NCBI RefSeq assembly: GCF_001721645.1
Contig: NZ_CP017141.1
Coordinates: 1,984,001-2,048,000 of the forward strand
Reading direction: 5' to 3'
From: Pedobacter steynii
GTDB taxonomy: Bacteria; Bacteroidota; Bacteroidia; Sphingobacteriales; Sphingobacteriaceae
DNA length: 64,000 nucleotides
The translations under genes and the position numbers were made by a program. The notes under the pieces are model-generated. The model did no database searches. It was not told where the DNA came from and saw only the letters and a program-made list of their open reading frames with translations. Positions 52,895-62,923 of this stretch are shown here, piece by piece. Numbering within the stretch: position 1 is the first letter of the stretch; every line of letters begins with the position of its first letter.

Positions 52895-55696
52895 ATGAAT
52901 AACGAAATCAATAAAGATCCACATAAACATATAATCATAAAAGGTGCCAGAGTCCATAATCTGAAGAATATAGATGTCGCAATCCCGAAAAATAAGCTGG
53001 TAGTCATTACCGGAATGTCAGGATCCGGGAAATCTTCTTTAGCTTTTGATACTTTATATGCCGAAGGTCAGCGGCGCTATGTAGAAAGTTTGTCTTCTTA
53101 TGCACGACAGTTTATGGGAAGAATGAATAAGCCGGATGTGGACTATATCAAAGGAATTGCACCAGCGATTGCCATTGAACAAAAGGTAATTACTTCCAAC
53201 CCAAGATCTACGGTTGGTACCTCTACCGAAATTTACGATTACCTTAAACTTTTGTTCTCCAGAATCGGAAAAACCTACTCCCCGGTATCAGGTGAGATCG
53301 TTAAGAAGGATACTGTCAGTACAGTGGTTGATTTCATTTCCGGTCTTGAACCAGAAAGCGTAGTCACCATTTTCTGTCCTTTATTTCCTCATAACAACAG
53401 GTCTATAAAAGAAGAGCTGGCCGTATTACTGCAAAAAGGATTTCTCCGGATTTTTTATCAGGAGCAGATTTTAAAAATCGAAAGTATTCTAGAGGATGAG
53501 TCTTTTGCCGATTTTGAGCTGGCCGATGCAGATACCGTAAGAATCCTGATCGACAGGATTGTCCTGAATAATGATGAGGAAACATTGAGCCGGATTGCAG
53601 ATTCTGTACAAACTGGTTTTTTTGAGGGCAAAGGCGACCTATATGTAGAGCAGGAAGGTAAATCAACACATTTTTGCGATCGTTTTGAGCTTGATGGGAT
53701 TCGCTTTGACGAGCCTACTCCAAATTTCTTCAGTTTTAACAATCCGTATGGAGCATGTAAAAGGTGTGAAGGTTATGGAAATGTAATTGGCATAGACGAA
53801 GATCTGGTTGTTCCGGATAAAAGCAAGAGTTTATATGACAATGCAGTCGCTCCCTGGCGTGGGGAAAAAATGAGGGAATGGTTAAATAAACTAATCAAAA
53901 ATGCAGATAAGTTTGATTTCCCTATTCACCGCCCTTATAATGAATTAACAGAGAAGGAGCAAAGGCTGATCTGGACCGGAAATAAATATTTTGAAGGTTT
54001 AGATGCCTTTTTCAGGGAATTGGAAGAACAGACTTTCAAGATTCAGTACCGGGTGATGTTGTCCAGGTACCGTGGAAAAACTGTTTGTCCGGACTGTAAA
54101 GGATCCAGATTGCGTAAAGATGCTTCCTATGTGAAGATTAATGATAAATCTATCATTGACGTCGTATTGATGCCGCTGGCGACGATTCTTGACTTTTTTA
54201 ATCAATTAGAACTTACGCCGAATGATGAGAAAATCGCAAAAAGATTGCTGGCTGAAATTGTCAACCGTGTGCTGTATCTTAACAATGTCGGATTGGGGTA
54301 TCTGACTTTAAATCGTCTTTCAAATACTTTATCAGGGGGAGAATCACAAAGGATTAATCTTGCCACCTCATTGGGAAGTAGTCTGGTTGGCTCTGTATAT
54401 GTTCTGGATGAGCCAAGTATAGGTTTGCATCCCAGAGACACCAATAAGTTGATAGAAGTATTAATTTCGCTTCGTAATGTAGGAAATACAGTGCTGGTAG
54501 TGGAGCATGAAGAAGAGATGATGAAAGCAGCCGATCATATTATTGACATTGGTCCGGAGGCTGGAACACATGGTGGTAATCTTGTTTTTAGCGGCACTTA
54601 TAGCCAGATCATAAAAGATAAAGAAAGCCTTACCGGCCGTTATCTTTCCGGAGAAGAGAAAATTGCTATACCTGCTAAAAGAAGAGGTTGGAAGGACCAT
54701 GTTCTGATAAAAGGGGCGAGGGAAAATAACCTTAAAAATATTGATGTGAAATTCCCTTTGGGCGTATTCACTGTGGTAAGTGGAGTTTCCGGAAGTGGAA
54801 AAACCAGCTTAATTAAAAAAATACTTTATCCTGCCTTACAAAAAGCAATAGGAAACTATGCCGGAGAGCAAACTGGTGCCTATGATGGGATATATGGGAA
54901 CTACGATTTGGTAAGCCAGGTGGAGATGGTGGATCAGAATCCGATCGGAAGATCTTCAAGGTCCAATCCTGTGACCTATGTAAAGGCCTGGGATGATGTG
55001 AGAGCGTTGTTCTCTGCCTTACCCGCTGCAAAGGCTGCCGGACTAAAACCTGCAGCATTCTCGTTCAACGTAGAGGGCGGACGATGTGATGTTTGTCAGG
55101 GAGAAGGAGAGGTGAAAATTGAAATGCAGTTTATGGCCGATATTTATCTGCCTTGTGAAGCATGTGGAGGAAGAAGGTTTAAGCAACAGGTACTGGATAT
55201 CACCTATAACGATAAAAACGTTGCAGATATTCTGGATTTAACGATTGATGAAGCGGTCGACTTCTTTAAAGGAGAGCCCAAAATCATGACGAAGCTTCAG
55301 CCGCTGGTAGATGTTGGTTTGGGATATGTACATCTTGGTCAGTCATCCAATACCCTGTCTGGTGGAGAAGCGCAACGGATAAAACTGGCCTCTTTTCTGA
55401 TTAAAGGAAATAATGCGAACAAAACCTTATTTATTTTTGATGAACCAACTACAGGATTGCATTTCCATGATATTAAAAAGCTATTGATTGCACTGAACAC
55501 GTTAATTGAACAGGGAAATACAATTTTAGTAATTGAACATAATATGGACATGATCAAATCTGCTGACTGGATTATCGATATAGGCCCTGAAGGAGGGGAT
55601 AAAGGCGGTAACGTTGTTTTTGAAGGAACTCCTGAAGAATTGGTTTCCTCAAACTCTTCTTATACTGCGAAGTATTTAACTGCACACATGAAATAA
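52895..55696 (+). CDS. uvrA: Excinuclease ABC subunit A (UvrA)
   Basis: 933 aa, normal length. Two ABC ATPase halves: Walker [10 protein letters not shown] (40-48) and GVSGSGKTS; signatures [17 protein letters not shown] and [29 protein letters not shown] is the family's UvrB-contact-region pattern. Damage recognition in nucleotide excision repair with UvrB/UvrC. The second zinc module is complete (CDVC ... CEAC). In the first, CKRC (288-291) is present but the leading CXXC is only a single Cys (HFCDRF, about 261), so this finger may be reduced. Bacteroidota often carry more than one UvrA; this could be a paralog. No uvrB or uvrC nearby. Confidence 0.94.
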   Translation: MNNEINKDPHKHIIIKGARVHNLKNIDVAIPKNKLVVITGMSGSGKSSLAFDTLYAEGQRRYVESLSSYARQFMGRMNKPDVDYIKGIAPAIAIEQKVITSNPRSTVGTSTEIYDYLKLLFSRIGKTYSPVSGEIVKKDTVSTVVDFISGLEPESVVTIFCPLFPHNNRSIKEELAVLLQKGFLRIFYQEQILKIESILEDESFADFELADADTVRILIDRIVLNNDEETLSRIADSVQTGFFEGKGDLYVEQEGKSTHFCDRFELDGIRFDEPTPNFFSFNNPYGACKRCEGYGNVIGIDEDLVVPDKSKSLYDNAVAPWRGEKMREWLNKLIKNADKFDFPIHRPYNELTEKEQRLIWTGNKYFEGLDAFFRELEEQTFKIQYRVMLSRYRGKTVCPDCKGSRLRKDASYVKINDKSIIDVVLMPLATILDFFNQLELTPNDEKIAKRLLAEIVNRVLYLNNVGLGYLTLNRLSNTLSGGESQRINLATSLGSSLVGSVYVLDEPSIGLHPRDTNKLIEVLISLRNVGNTVLVVEHEEEMMKAADHIIDIGPEAGTHGGNLVFSGTYSQIIKDKESLTGRYLSGEEKIAIPAKRRGWKDHVLIKGARENNLKNIDVKFPLGVFTVVSGVSGSGKTSLIKKILYPALQKAIGNYAGEQTGAYDGIYGNYDLVSQVEMVDQNPIGRSSRSNPVTYVKAWDDVRALFSALPAAKAAGLKPAAFSFNVEGGRCDVCQGEGEVKIEMQFMADIYLPCEACGGRRFKQQVLDITYNDKNVADILDLTIDEAVDFFKGEPKIMTKLQPLVDVGLGYVHLGQSSNTLSGGEAQRIKLASFLIKGNNANKTLFIFDEPTTGLHFHDIKKLLIALNTLIEQGNTILVIEHNMDMIKSADWIIDIGPEGGDKGGNVVFEGTPEELVSSNSSYTAKYLTAHMK

Positions 55697-55710
55697 TTGT
55701 ATCTTCGCGC

Positions 55711-56331
55711 ATGCTTTTTTTAACACTCTTTTTAGGGGTAATACTGAATATGGTGGGATATATTCCACCTGGAAATATTAACCTTACTGTAGTTCAGATT
55801 ACAATAACCAGGGGAATCCGACAGGCACTATACTTTATTGGGGCTTTCTCTGCGATTGAAATACTTTTCACCTTTGGGGTGATGCGTTTTGTGCAGTGGC
55901 TTTCCAGTGAAATCAAGTTAGGGGACATTATTGATGTAATTATGGTCCTGATGTTTGGCATTTTAGGTTTCATCACCTGGAGATCAAGAAAAGAGATGCC
56001 TAAGGCAGATTATTCTAAAAAGGACAGCATTAGATATGGGATGCTTTTAGGGGTGATTAACCCCATGCAGATTCCCTATTGGTTATTTGTGGGTACCTAT
56101 CTGATCTCTCACGAATGGATTGATATCGGTTATCTCTCATTGACAATATTCAGTATTGGCTCAGGAATAGGAGCGGCTTTAGCTTTATACGGATTTGCCC
56201 GTTTCGCCCAATATATACAAGAAAAGTTTGCGTTAAGTAGTTATCTGGTAAATAAGGGGATTGCATTGTTGTTCTTTGCTTTGTCGGGATACCACATTTG
56301 CAAAATAGTATACATTCATTGTATTAAATAG
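55711..56331 (+). CDS. LysE-family membrane transporter
   Basis: 206 aa with five or six membrane segments (about 3-22, 36-60, 70-88, 110-132, 140-165, 182-200). GYIPPGNINLTVVQ after the first helix corresponds to the GPGP-type motif of LysE/RhtB exporters, and NPMQIPYWLF resembles their NPK/NPxxxxFF segment. The family exports amino acids or other small metabolites; substrate unknown. It begins 14 bases after uvrA and ends four bases from the convergent DUF2157-like gene. Confidence 0.82.
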   Translation: MLFLTLFLGVILNMVGYIPPGNINLTVVQITITRGIRQALYFIGAFSAIEILFTFGVMRFVQWLSSEIKLGDIIDVIMVLMFGILGFITWRSRKEMPKADYSKKDSIRYGMLLGVINPMQIPYWLFVGTYLISHEWIDIGYLSLTIFSIGSGIGAALALYGFARFAQYIQEKFALSSYLVNKGIALLFFALSGYHICKIVYIHCIK

Positions 56332-56335
56332 GTCT

Positions 56336-57373
56336 TTATTTTTTCAGAAACTCTACATTCCAGATTTTTTCAGCTCTTCGTCCGATAATCCAGAAAGATG
56401 CTGCAAGGACACAGAAAAATAGCGCTTTATGCCAGTTATCCCAAAAGTATTCGAAATACCGGGTGTAAAGGTTAATAAATAGAAAAGTAATCCCGAATTC
56501 CCGGGCAATATCGTCCCTGTATTTTAGACCTGCAAAAATACTGATGATGCAGGCTGCTGCAGAAATGATAGCCCAATAGAACAAACTGATTTGCTTTACT
56601 CCATACCAGGCTTCTAAAGTCTCGTAGTTGCCAAATACAGAAAGGAACCATAGGGATACAAATAAATAAACCATTCCACTGATGTACGTCGCCGGGAAAA
56701 AATGACCGGTCTTTTTACGACCTTTCATTAAAAAAGATAATCCGGTAAGTGCAGCTCCAAAGCAGACAAAACGAAGTGGATAATTCATTCCTGCGAAGTA
56801 CCAGTTCCATCTGGAAAGGTACCCTGTTTCTGTTCCGAACCAGGCACCTAGGGAAATCAGTGCAAAAACCCATATCAGTCTTGATTTGAAAAAATAAGCA
56901 AGAACGGCATAGATCAATACTGCAAAAAGCAATAACAAAGAAAAATGAGCACTGCCAGTACCTATTGCTTTGCCTAAATAGGCGATAGCATTAGCCGTAA
57001 GCATAACTGCGGTAAATATTAATGCTTCATTACTGAATACCTGATGTGATTTGGTTTTCTTTCTTTTGAAGCTCAGATAGAAGAGGTAGGATGCACCAGC
57101 TATAGAGAGAAAGCTGATGATGCCATCGGAGGTGTCATAAAGACGCTCCAGATACTGCAGAATCGTATTGTCTATGAGCAAGGCTCCCAACGAAATTACC
57201 CCGCATGCCATTGCGATCCAGAAAGAATATTGAGCTAACCGCCTCCAATCAAAGGATTTTGTTTCGTAGCTGGCCCGCAAACGTTGAACATCCGCTTCAG
57301 TAAGCAATTGTTCTTCCTGCCAATGCTCCAGCATCTCATCTAGAAACTCACTCTTTTCCGAATCTATCTTCAT
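56336..57373 (-). CDS. DUF2157-like polytopic membrane protein
   Basis: 345 aa from ATG 57373 (MKIDSEKSEFLDEMLEHW). The frame extends 19 codons upstream to an ATG at 57430, but that start lies inside the terminator hairpin of the preceding gene. An N-terminal soluble helical part with LLTEADVQRLRASY (about 20-35) precedes 8-10 membrane segments. The layout matches DUF2157 proteins, whose function is unknown. It follows the KefB-type antiporter gene after a terminator. Confidence 0.78.
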   Translation of the reverse strand: MKIDSEKSEFLDEMLEHWQEEQLLTEADVQRLRASYETKSFDWRRLAQYSFWIAMACGVISLGALLIDNTILQYLERLYDTSDGIISFLSIAGASYLFYLSFKRKKTKSHQVFSNEALIFTAVMLTANAIAYLGKAIGTGSAHFSLLLLFAVLIYAVLAYFFKSRLIWVFALISLGAWFGTETGYLSRWNWYFAGMNYPLRFVCFGAALTGLSFLMKGRKKTGHFFPATYISGMVYLFVSLWFLSVFGNYETLEAWYGVKQISLFYWAIISAAACIISIFAGLKYRDDIAREFGITFLFINLYTRYFEYFWDNWHKALFFCVLAASFWIIGRRAEKIWNVEFLKK

Positions 57374-57412
57374 TTTTTTACTGACTGTGGTGATGTTTTT
57401 TTCTGTTTCCGG

Positions 57413-57443
57413 ATAAAACCCTGCCGGCATTTTGTCGGCAGGG
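57413..57443 (-). terminator. Terminator of the KefB-type antiporter gene
   Basis: On the minus strand CCCTGCCG pairs with CGGCAGGG around a 9-base loop, followed by TTTTATCC. It also rules out ATG 57430 as the usual start of the next gene. Confidence 0.8.
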
Positions 57444-57481
57444 TAGCATTGCTATGGTAAGAATAAATATTTTTCCCGGGA

Positions 57482-59707
57482 TTATTTCAATAAATCGGGT
57501 ACTTTTTTACTATTTCCTACAATCCATACAATATCTTCATTTTCGAAGATAAGATTGGAATCCGGATTAAGAATGCGCTCTCCTTTTCGTTCAATTCCGA
57601 CAACCAGTCCCTGTGTTTTTTCCCGTATTCCGGAACTGCGTATGCTTTGCAAATAAACAGGAGAACTGCTATTGATCACGATTTTCTGAAGTGTCATGTC
57701 CTTTTTAGGAAAACTGGATTCTTCCGCTATTTCCTCTTTAGCACCCTCAAACAACTCTTTGATTGCTGCCAGCTGATTATCTGTACCAATCACCAATACC
57801 TTATCATTCGGATAAAGCCTTTCATCCCGGCCGGGTGTAGGAATCATTATTTTTCCACGTTCTATCAATGCGATATTTACACCGTATTTTTCTCTGATCG
57901 AGAGTTCAATAAGTGTTTTTCCTACAAGTGCTGACTCAGGTGCAACAATCAGTTCGGCAAGGTGAGTGTCCCATGGCAATATTTCCGGCTGAGCATTTTG
58001 TGCTTCACGTGCGTTGAGGTTAAGCAGGAAGCGACTTTCCATTTTATTGTAGAAACCCTGCAACTTTCTGGAAAAAATAAACATCCCGACAATCATCAGA
58101 ACAATGGCAATGACCACCGCAATCCAGGTACTATAGAATTGATAAATGAGAAACCCAACAAAGAAGAGTGCCAGGGAAATTCTTAAAACTTCCAACGCTA
58201 CCAAAGGGCCTCTGGTATATTTCTTGTTTAACCACAAATGAGAATAAGCTTTCTTTTCAATTTTTCTGATGGCCAATGCCCATAAAAAAGGAGTCATGAA
58301 AAACAGCGTAAGTATTAAGCTGATAATGATCCCGTTGTTTCCGTTGATAATGTTTTTGGTGATGAAAGGTTGCAGGTATCTGGATCCCAGAAACACAATC
58401 GCAATGATGATCACCGAATGGATAATTGTGTTAAAAGTATAAGATTTCAATAAAACCTTCCAATCACTCAAGGTGGTAATCCCGGCTGTGCTGGAACTAT
58501 ATCTGTTGATGGCTTCTACCCATCGTTTAGGTAGCGTACGTTCCAGAAACAGGTAAAAAGGTTCTGAGGCCTTGATCAGATAGGGAGTGGTAAAGGTGGT
58601 AATTGCAGATACAGCTACTGCAATAGGGTAGAGGAAGTCGCTGGTTACCTTTAAAGTCAGGCCAAGAGTTGCGATGATAAAAGAAAACTCCCCGATTTGT
58701 GCCAGACTTAAACCTGTCTGAACAGAAGTCTTGAGGGGTTGTCCCGATAATAAAGCACCCATTCCGGAGCTTAGAAATTTGCCCAGTACCGTAGCCACTG
58801 TAATGACCAGGATCGGAACTGCATAATCAATTAAAATTCCCGGATCAATCATCATCCCCACGGAGACAAAAAAGATAGCTGCAAATAAGTCTTTCACAGA
58901 CTTTGTCAGATGTTCTATGCGCTCAGCCTGAGTCGTTTCAGCCAATATGGAACCCATGATAAAAGCGCCTAATGCTGGTGAGAAGCCAACTTTTACAGCC
59001 AGTAATACCATCAACAGACATAAAGCAATAGACACAATTAACATAGTCTCATCATTCATGAGCTTTTTTGTCGCCTTTAAAAAGGTCGGAACAAGAAATA
59101 TTCCTCCGATAAACCATAGGACAAGAAAGAAACAAAGCTTCAGAATGGAAACCAACATATCTGCGCCTGCAAATTGCTGACTTACCGCAAGTGTGGAAAG
59201 CAATACCAATAATAAAATGGCGACCAGATCTTCGACAATCAGCACCCCAAAAACCAGGCCCGCAAACTTTTTATGTTTTACTCCAAGTTCTTCAAAAGCC
59301 CTAATGATAATGGTGGTAGAAGAAACAGAAAGTATTCCTCCCAAAAAGATACTGTCCATCGTAGACCAACCCATAGCCAGCCCAGCCATAAAACCAATAA
59401 GCAGCATAAAGACAACTTCAACGATGGCGGTAATAGAGGCAGAACCACCCACTTTAACCAGCTTTTTGAAACTGAATTCCAGACCTAAACTGAAAAGTAA
59501 AAAGATAACCCCAATTTCAGCCCAGATATGAATGCTGGCATTATCTGTTACTGTCGGGATAAATTTAATATGGGGGCCAACCATTAAGCCGGCCAGAATA
59601 TAGCCTAAAACTAAAGGTTGTTTTATTCTTTTAAATAATAACGTGGTAATCCCGGCCGCGGCAAGTATCAGGCCTAAGTCGGTGATTAATACGGGTAAAT
59701 GTATCAT
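57482..59707 (-). CDS. KefB-type monovalent cation:proton antiporter (CPA2) with TrkA-C domains
   Basis: 741 aa. About 12 membrane segments in residues 5-385, with LGLILAAAGITTLLF, LGYILAGLMVGP and FLLFSLGLEFSFKKL typical of CPA2 Na+/H+ exchangers. Two further membrane helices (about 420-540) precede the C-terminal regulatory part. It has TrkA-C (RCK_C) domains (ELIVAPESALVGKTLIELSIREKYGVNIALIERG and a second at about 670-735) but no Rossmann TrkA-N. It probably exports K+ or Na+ in exchange for protons. Upstream: minus-strand unknown gene; downstream: its terminator. Confidence 0.9.
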   Translation of the reverse strand: MIHLPVLITDLGLILAAAGITTLLFKRIKQPLVLGYILAGLMVGPHIKFIPTVTDNASIHIWAEIGVIFLLFSLGLEFSFKKLVKVGGSASITAIVEVVFMLLIGFMAGLAMGWSTMDSIFLGGILSVSSTTIIIRAFEELGVKHKKFAGLVFGVLIVEDLVAILLLVLLSTLAVSQQFAGADMLVSILKLCFFLVLWFIGGIFLVPTFLKATKKLMNDETMLIVSIALCLLMVLLAVKVGFSPALGAFIMGSILAETTQAERIEHLTKSVKDLFAAIFFVSVGMMIDPGILIDYAVPILVITVATVLGKFLSSGMGALLSGQPLKTSVQTGLSLAQIGEFSFIIATLGLTLKVTSDFLYPIAVAVSAITTFTTPYLIKASEPFYLFLERTLPKRWVEAINRYSSSTAGITTLSDWKVLLKSYTFNTIIHSVIIIAIVFLGSRYLQPFITKNIINGNNGIIISLILTLFFMTPFLWALAIRKIEKKAYSHLWLNKKYTRGPLVALEVLRISLALFFVGFLIYQFYSTWIAVVIAIVLMIVGMFIFSRKLQGFYNKMESRFLLNLNAREAQNAQPEILPWDTHLAELIVAPESALVGKTLIELSIREKYGVNIALIERGKIMIPTPGRDERLYPNDKVLVIGTDNQLAAIKELFEGAKEEIAEESSFPKKDMTLQKIVINSSSPVYLQSIRSSGIREKTQGLVVGIERKGERILNPDSNLIFENEDIVWIVGNSKKVPDLLK

Positions 59708-59766
59708 AGAAAATGTGTTTTTTTAAAGTTATAAAATTGTGTCGATCAGATTTCGATTATCTATAA

Positions 59767-60129
59767 CTACCAGAAAACATGTTTAGGATACAAGAAGCTA
59801 AATATATAAGCATATCCGAAATTTTGGAATAAATGATAATATCGGATGAGTATAAGCGGAACGTATGGTTCTTTTTCTTGTCCACGCAGGAAAAACCAGG
59901 GATTACTTACCTGCTTATTTGTCCCATGACTGATGAAGGTAAGGTCTTCCAGAAATGCTTTTTTTAAAGAGGTTCTGGCTTTTGAAGGGGGATTGAAATA
60001 AAGTTTCTTAGTATTGAAATTTGATTTACTGACATAAGGGCTGACCGTGCCTAATCCCTTTCCCTGTACATTTTGCAAAGAAATTACCTGACTGAAAAAG
60101 AAAAGAATAGCAGATAATAAAAACCTCAT
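59767..60129 (-). CDS. Hypothetical secreted protein, 120 aa
   Basis: From ATG 60129 (MRFLLSAILFFFSQVISLQ), a good signal peptide. The frame begins 16 codons earlier, but that portion overlaps the ribF terminator. The mature part is basic and aromatic (NTKKLYFNPPSKARTSLKKA, RYYHLFQNFGYAYIFSFLYP). Family not recognised. It lies downstream of ribF, separated by a terminator, and 59 bases before the antiporter gene region on the same strand. Could be a small lineage-specific gene. Confidence 0.55.
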   Translation of the reverse strand: MRFLLSAILFFFSQVISLQNVQGKGLGTVSPYVSKSNFNTKKLYFNPPSKARTSLKKAFLEDLTFISHGTNKQVSNPWFFLRGQEKEPYVPLILIRYYHLFQNFGYAYIFSFLYPKHVFW

Positions 60130-60142
60130 TGAGGTAAATATA

Positions 60143-60179
60143 ATAAAAAAATGCCTTTTTTTACAGTAAAAAGGCATTT
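60143..60179 (-). terminator. Terminator of ribF
   Basis: On the minus strand AAATGCCTTTTT pairs with AAAAAGGCATTT around a short loop, followed by TTTTATTA. Strong hairpin ten bases after the ribF stop. Confidence 0.85.
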
Positions 60180-60188
60180 AATTGTGGT

Positions 60189-61124
60189 TTAACCTATTTT
60201 TTTGAAATAGGAGAGGGTATCTTCTTTGTCTTTTTGAAGCTGCATTTTCAAGGCTTCTAATCCTGTGAATTTAACATCATGCCGTAAAAATTCAAGAAAG
60301 GTCATGGTGATGTACTGGCCATAAATTTCTTTATTGAAATCAAAAATGTTAACCTCAATATTTCTGGTCATGCCATTGATGGTTGGTCGCTGGCCGATAT
60401 AAGCCATCCCCTTATAGGATTCAGTACCCATATCCACAGTAACGGCATAAATACCATCTGATGGAATGAGTTTGTAGGTCTCCTCCAGAAAAATATTGGC
60501 AGTGGGAAAGCCGATGGTTCTCCCTATTTTATCTCCTTTGATTACCCTTCCATGTATAGAAAAATTATAACCCAGATAACTGGCAGCCAGAGCAACTTCT
60601 CCATTGAGCAGGGCTTTTCGGATTTTTGTAGAGCTGACAGCAACATCATCCACGTCCTGTTTGGCAATCTCCTCAATTTTGTAATCAAACTGTTTGGAAA
60701 ACATCTCCAGTTCCTGCATCCCTCCTTTACGGTCTTTTGCAAACCGATGATCATAGCCTACAATCAGTTGTTTGATCCCAATGGTGTCAACCAGAATATT
60801 TTTAATATACTCAGCAGGACTAAGATTTGAGAAATCCCTGGTAAATGGGGTGATGATCAAATGATCTACACCGAGTTCTGAAAGGATCTTTATTTTTTCT
60901 TCAATCGTGTTGATCAATTTAAGATCCTGATTTTCCGGATCAATAATCATCCTTGGATGAGGGAAAAAAGTAAGAATTACACTTTCTCCGCCAGTTGATT
61001 TTGCTAATTCACAAAGCCTTTTGATGATCTTCTGATGTCCGAAATGAACCCCGTCAAAAGTCCCTATCGTTGCAACGGCATTATCTAGCTTCTTAAACTC
61101 AGAAAAATGGTGGTATGTTTTCAT
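60189..61124 (-). CDS. ribF: Bifunctional riboflavin kinase / FAD synthetase
   Basis: 311 aa. N-terminal FAD synthetase (about 1-180): TIGTFDGVHFGHQKIIKRL nucleotidyltransferase motif, LTFFPHPRMII, VGYDHRFAKDRKGG, and STKIRKALLNGEV. C-terminal flavokinase (about 185-311): GRVIKGDKIGRTIGFPTANI with the ATP/riboflavin site. Makes FMN and FAD from riboflavin, the product of the pathway that ribBA starts elsewhere in the window. It follows a yitT-like gene by 112 bases and ends in a strong terminator. Confidence 0.95.
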   Translation of the reverse strand: MKTYHHFSEFKKLDNAVATIGTFDGVHFGHQKIIKRLCELAKSTGGESVILTFFPHPRMIIDPENQDLKLINTIEEKIKILSELGVDHLIITPFTRDFSNLSPAEYIKNILVDTIGIKQLIVGYDHRFAKDRKGGMQELEMFSKQFDYKIEEIAKQDVDDVAVSSTKIRKALLNGEVALAASYLGYNFSIHGRVIKGDKIGRTIGFPTANIFLEETYKLIPSDGIYAVTVDMGTESYKGMAYIGQRPTINGMTRNIEVNIFDFNKEIYGQYITMTFLEFLRHDVKFTGLEALKMQLQKDKEDTLSYFKKIG

Positions 61125-61236
61125 TAGAAAATCAATATTATCGTAAATAAGCTCAAACCATTCCCTCTCATTTTAAGAGAAAATAGCAGGAGCTGTTAAT
61201 TTCTTAGTGTTTAACCCTAGCGGTTCTTCAATTTTA

Positions 61237-62103
61237 TTAATGCAGAGACTGGCGTTTTAGGACCACTCCTCCCTTTATATCTGCAATTTGTTGTTGGACT
61301 ACAAAAGCATCCGGATCGATATTTCGAATTTCAGTTTGCAGCTTCCCCATCTCCAGCTTAGTTAATACCGTATATAAAATGTCAATGTCTTTTTTGATTC
61401 CATAACCACCTTCACCCTTGTAAATAGTTACTCCGCGTTTCATCTTTTCGATGATAAATTCTTTAATTTCCGCACTCTTATCGGATATGATCGTTACACC
61501 TGTATACTGCTCCAGACCATTCACCACAAAGTCTATAGTGTTGGAAGCCGAAAGATAGGTAAGAATGGCATACATAGCTGTTTCTACACCAAGAAATATG
61601 GCGGCGAAAGAAAAAATAATGATATTCAGGATCAATATAATATTGCCCACAGTAAGCATACTTTTTCTACTGATGTAAAGGGCTAGAACTTCTGTTCCGT
61701 CAATGACACAACCACCACGCATGGCCAGACCTATCCCTCCTCCAAGAAAAAAACCACCAAAGAAAGCGATCAATAAGGGTACATCAGTAACTGGCTTAAA
61801 TGGCAATACAATCAAAAATACCGCGAGTGCTGAAATAGCAATAGCGGTTTTAATAGCAAAGCCTTTACCAATCTGCTTAAATCCAAGAATAATAAATGGA
61901 ATATTAATCAGCATAATCAGATAGGATAGTTTTAATCCGGTCAGACTACTGATCAATAGCGAAATACCAGTAACACCCCCATCAATAAAATGATTGGGAA
62001 TTAAAAAGCTTTTTAAGCCAAAACAGGCCGAGACAATACCACATGTAATCAAAAGGAAGTCTTTTACAGACCTTGCATTTTTACTTTTGAAGTGGCTTTG
62101 CAT
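61237..62103 (-). CDS. YitT family membrane protein (DUF2179 C-terminal domain)
   Basis: 288 aa. Five or six membrane segments in residues about 15-200 (FLLITCGIVSACFGLKSFLIP, then IDGGVTGISLLIS typical of YitT), followed by a soluble DUF2179 domain (about 205-285: VTIISDKSAEIKEFIIEKMKRGVTIYKGEGGYG). Function unknown; some members are proposed transporters. It sits six bases downstream of truB and is part of the truB-yitT-ribF run. Confidence 0.88.
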   Translation of the reverse strand: MQSHFKSKNARSVKDFLLITCGIVSACFGLKSFLIPNHFIDGGVTGISLLISSLTGLKLSYLIMLINIPFIILGFKQIGKGFAIKTAIAISALAVFLIVLPFKPVTDVPLLIAFFGGFFLGGGIGLAMRGGCVIDGTEVLALYISRKSMLTVGNIILILNIIIFSFAAIFLGVETAMYAILTYLSASNTIDFVVNGLEQYTGVTIISDKSAEIKEFIIEKMKRGVTIYKGEGGYGIKKDIDILYTVLTKLEMGKLQTEIRNIDPDAFVVQQQIADIKGGVVLKRQSLH

Positions 62104-62109
62104 AATTGA

Positions 62110-62859
62110 TTAAGGTTGAGGTTCTGTCGGATTGCCCGATTCTCTTTTACTGCGAAGATAGTTGACTAAATCTGTTACTTCAAATGCATTTTCAAGAAGG
62201 AAACTACCGCTGCGTGTACGCGTCAACTTTGAAAGGTAAGCACCATTGTTTAAATGTTTTCCAAAGTCTGAAATCAGAGATCTTATATAAGTTCCTTTGC
62301 TGCAAACGATCCTGAAATCAATTTCAGGAAGTGCAATTCTGGTGATTTCAAAAGTTGGCACCGAAACAAACCGCAGGCGTAATTCCGTTTCTTCCCCACG
62401 ACGTGCTTTTACATATAAGCGCTCTCCGTTTACTTTTACTGCTGAATGAGCAGGTGGATACTGTTGAATTTCTCCTGTAAAAGGAGCAGTAGCAGCATAA
62501 ATAGCTTCTTCTGTAATTCCATCTAAAGGATATTCCTGATCTACGACGGTTTCCATATCAAAAGATGGGGTAGAGGCGCCCAGGATCATCGTGCCCGTAT
62601 ATTCCTTTTCTTCTGCCTGGAAGGTGTCTATCTGTTTGGTTAATTTACCTGTACAAATAATCAGCAAGCCCGTAGCCAAAGGATCCAGAGTTCCGGCATG
62701 CCCCACTTTAAGCTTCAACGGTTTCAGGGAATTTCTGATCTTTCCAACCACATCAAAGCTTGTCCATTTATAAGGCTTGTTAATGAGCAACAATTCACCT
62801 TCAGCAAAATTAAAGTCCGGAAAGGTTTTCGTATTTAATATGTTTTCACTCTCTGTCAT
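62110..62859 (-). CDS. truB: tRNA pseudouridine(55) synthase
   Basis: 249 aa. Catalytic motif HAGTLDPLATGLLIICTG with the active-site Asp. Other TruB blocks: YKWTSFDVVGKIRN near the start, AEEKEYTGTMILG, QYPPAHSAVKVNGERLYVKAR, CSKGTYIRSLISDFG. Isomerises U55 in the T-loop of tRNAs. The C-terminal PUA-like extension is lacking, as in shorter TruB forms. The gene lies 64 bases after uppP and six before yitT; truB-ribF proximity is common in bacteria. Confidence 0.95.
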   Translation of the reverse strand: MTESENILNTKTFPDFNFAEGELLLINKPYKWTSFDVVGKIRNSLKPLKLKVGHAGTLDPLATGLLIICTGKLTKQIDTFQAEEKEYTGTMILGASTPSFDMETVVDQEYPLDGITEEAIYAATAPFTGEIQQYPPAHSAVKVNGERLYVKARRGEETELRLRFVSVPTFEITRIALPEIDFRIVCSKGTYIRSLISDFGKHLNNGAYLSKLTRTRSGSFLLENAFEVTDLVNYLRSKRESGNPTEPQP

Positions 62860-62923
62860 TTCACTACACGCTTTTAATACGTTTTCTTTGTTAGATTTAA
62901 TGTTTGGATGCTAATTTCTTCAG

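Noticed and set aside
57374..57430. N-terminal extension of the DUF2157-like protein to ATG 57430
   Set aside because: That ATG lies in the antiporter gene's terminator hairpin; ATG 57373 is preferred.
60130..60177. Upstream ATG of the 120-aa secreted protein
   Set aside because: It sits in the ribF terminator hairpin and would bury the signal peptide; ATG 60129 fits better.
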